NCBI GenBank assembly: GCA_014529385.2
Contig: CM043953.1
Span: 110,614,549-110,678,548, forward strand
Reading direction: 5' to 3'
Source of the DNA: Adiantum capillus-veneris
Taxonomy: Eukaryota > Streptophyta > Polypodiopsida > Polypodiales > Pteridaceae
DNA: 64,000 nt
Position numbers and translations under genes: made by a program. Within the stretch, counting starts at the first letter, position 1, and each line of letters opens with the position of its first letter. The notes beneath the pieces were generated by a model. That model was not told the origin of the DNA. It saw nothing but the letters and a program-made list of their open reading frames with translations, and ran no database searches. Positions 62,651-64,000 of the stretch are shown one piece after another.

Positions 62651-63605
62651 GAAATTTTTTTTAGATGGAGAGACCAAATTCTTTGATGCTGGCATTTTTT
62701 GTTGAAGCTGGTTGCCATGATGGAAAGCATCACAAGGAGAGTGCAAACACAAATGAATAAAAACATAAAACAGATCCAATAGGATTGTAACCTAGTGGTC
62801 AAGGTGCTTGGGTTCGATACTCTTAGGCATCTTTCAAATTTTAGTTGAAACACCAAATAGGTCTATAGATGAGGAAGTCAAGTGGGAGTTGACACATTGC
62901 CTTTTCATATCAAATCAGGATAGGAAAAGTAAGGCTATTAAAGTTAACATGTTCAAGGGATATTACTTTCTAGGGACTAAACAACTCGGCGAGGATAATG
63001 TTTAATGACCTTGGTTCAAGGTCCAAACCCTCTGAATAAGCAGTAGACCCTCTGCATACGCAGGACAGTGTCATGCAATGTTCTGTTCGCCTTCAAGGTT
63101 AGCCCTTTCATTAAGGGATCTAAGACCCCGTCAGCTAACAATCCCTCCTTTTCTCAATTCATATCAGTGTTTTGGATTTTGCGGAGTACAACGAGATCGC
63201 AGGGATTTGCTGTGAATGAGCAAAGAGGGTTAGTGATGGAGGTGGGTCTACTCATTGTTGGATGTCGGGTCTAAAATGAAGGTGTGCGTTTAACTAGGAG
63301 GCTGTTCGCATGTCGCTGAAGCATCTGTTTGAAAGGGCACAATCTTTGCAAGCAATTTGTAATGTGCAATGAAGTCTTACCTTATTTGAATCTGTAAGGA
63401 AAGTCTTTTTTCATTTTTGTAAAGAGAATCACATCGGTTCAATTCTGATCATGGTTAGGGTTTAACGAGTTTTGTGGAACAATTTAACCATCTCAATGGA
63501 ACTAGGAAAATGTCAAAAAATTGTTTTTATTTCCAGTTACTGCTTACATGAAAATGTCCAGTTGGGCACGGAAATCTAATGGTTTGGTATGCTTTACTTT
63601 TTCAG
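62651..63605 (+). other. BUD31: Distal BUD31 intron
   Basis: No LTR similarity. Probably the original intron 3' part. Holds a SINE-like tRNA remnant (62779-62820). Ends with T-rich TTTACTTTTTCAG, a good 3' splice site. Confidence 0.6.
62779..62820 (+). mobile_element. tRNA-derived SINE head, Au-like
   Basis: AGGATTGTAACCTAGTGGTC, then AAGG and GCTTGGGTTCGATAC. TAACCTAGTGG resembles a tRNA A box (62788-62798) and GGTTCGATAC a B box (62811-62820). The wording strongly recalls the Au SINE family, which is widespread in plants. The 3' end is not clear, so only the head is annotated. Confidence 0.5.
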
Positions 63606-63793
63606 CTGAAACTGAAACCCATGAAGGCAAGAGGATATGTGAGTCACTATGGCCGATATTTAAAATATCTCATCAGAAAAGCAGATATATATATGATTTG
63701 TACTATCGACGGGAGGCAATCTCAAAGGAGCTGTACGAGTTTTGCTTAGATCAAGGGTATGCCGATCGAAATCTTATTGCCAAATGGAAGAAG
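63606..63793 (+). CDS. BUD31: BUD31 (G10 homologue), coding exon 2
   Basis: 188 bases that complete codon 32 and encode residues 33-94: [50 protein letters not shown] and [11 protein letters not shown]. This matches the central part of BUD31 almost residue for residue. The acceptor is TTTTTCAG| and the donor AAG|GTAGGT is phase 0. The remaining 50 or so residues, with the conserved Cys clusters (family pattern ..GYE.LCCLRC..), lie outside the window. No frameshift or stop, so the gene looks functional despite the huge upstream intron. Wording such as [11 protein letters not shown] is closest to plants. Confidence 0.95.
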
Positions 63794-64000
63794 GTAGGTG
63801 ATTGTCTTAATCTTTGAACAAAGAACTGTCGTCAAAACCCCAAAACAAACAACTACCCCCCCCTCCCCCACAACACAAAAAAAACCCCCCAAAACTTTTG
63901 TTTTTTTTGCGGGGGAGGGTGGGGAGGATGTGGCAGGGCGTTAAAGGAGATCTGCGATTCCCTGTTGGTGTTTGGTCTTTGCTGATAATTCTCTCATTAC
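63794..64000 (+). other. BUD31: Start of the next BUD31 intron, with a strong hairpin
   Basis: GTAGGT donor at 63794. About 70 bp in lies a C-rich/A-rich block mirrored by a T-rich/G-rich block: CTCCCCC (63863-63869) pairs with GGGGGAG (63911-63917) and AAAAAAAAC (63877-63885) with GTTTTTTTT (63900-63908). The G-rich side (GGGGGAGGGTGGGGAGG) is also G-quadruplex-like. No coding sequence. Confidence 0.65.

Larger units (their letters stand above)
849..63605 (+). other. BUD31: BUD31 intron of 62,757 bp made of nested retrotransposons
   Basis: Bounded by GT at 849-850 and a polypyrimidine-AG acceptor (TTTACTTTTTCAG) ending at 63605. The phase-1 codon split G|CT restores Ala and joins KMRE to [10 protein letters not shown], exactly the order in plant and animal BUD31. 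Nearly everything between is LTR-retrotransposon sequence on both strands. No other host gene was seen. The splice junction is predicted from sequence, not from transcripts. Confidence 0.88.

Noticed and set aside
63521-63817. Exon 2 as an independent BUD31 pseudogene or retrocopy
   Set aside because: It has intronic sequence and proper splice sites on both sides, no poly(A) tail, no stop, and it starts exactly at the codon split left by exon 1.
1-64000. tRNA, rRNA, organelle-derived or bacterial genes
   Set aside because: No complete tRNA cloverleaf, rRNA signature or operon-like gene layout was seen; the only tRNA-like sequence is the SINE head at 62779-62820.

Overview
This is a piece of a plant nuclear genome, and nearly all of it is one intron. 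The only host gene I can support is BUD31 (the G10 protein, a spliceosome component), on the + strand. Its first coding exon is at 755-848 and its second at 63606-63793. The exons carry consecutive parts of the protein, have matching splice phases and GT/AG borders, and are separated by an intron of 62,757 bp (849-63605). A 5'-UTR intron (423-752) and a TATA-like promoter region lie upstream. The cysteine-rich C-terminal third of BUD31 lies beyond the right edge. Protein wording, plant-type LTR retrotransposons, an Au-like SINE and the intron size suggest a land plant with a very large genome, such as a fern or gymnosperm. I cannot name the species.

The intron is a nest of LTR retrotransposons that can be unpicked by target-site duplications (TSDs). 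Family F (Ty3/Gypsy with a serine-rich gag) forms the scaffold. F5 is on the minus strand, in pieces from 61990 down to 12766. Inside or beside it lie: A1 (2639-12765, non-autonomous, with the chromovirus B at 5926-11690 inside its 3' LTR); F4 (minus, 14368-30362), which contains the inverted pair F1/F2, fragment F3 and a Copia element G (with a small hAT-like element in its protease); H (30602-33498, non-autonomous); and A2 (minus, 35354-60750). A2 has C1 (36018-44675) in one LTR, C2 (49392-59565) in the other and A3 in its body. C2 in turn holds a solo LTR, C3 (52139-53612). The chain intron > F5 > A2 > C2 > C3 is four insertions deep.

Layout: 1-848 BUD31 5' end; 849-2638 proximal intron with a 177-bp tandem duplication and old LTR scraps; 2639-12765 A1 with B; 12766-14345 F5 pol; 14368-30362 F4 with its guests; 30363-35353 F5 pol and gag with H; 35354-60750 the A2 complex; 60751-62650 F5 gag start, LTR and another family F 3' end; 62650-63605 distal intron with a SINE-like tRNA remnant; 63606-63793 exon 2; 63794-64000 start of the next intron.

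Most retroelement genes are broken. The closest to intact is C1: its LTRs are the same length and differ at about three positions by eye, and its gag-pol is interrupted by a single missing base. The most notable signals are the giant intron in a spliceosome gene, a heat-shock-element array directly upstream of a TATA box in the LTRs of B, and a roughly 3.1-kb inverted repeat (F1/F2) inside a transcribed intron.
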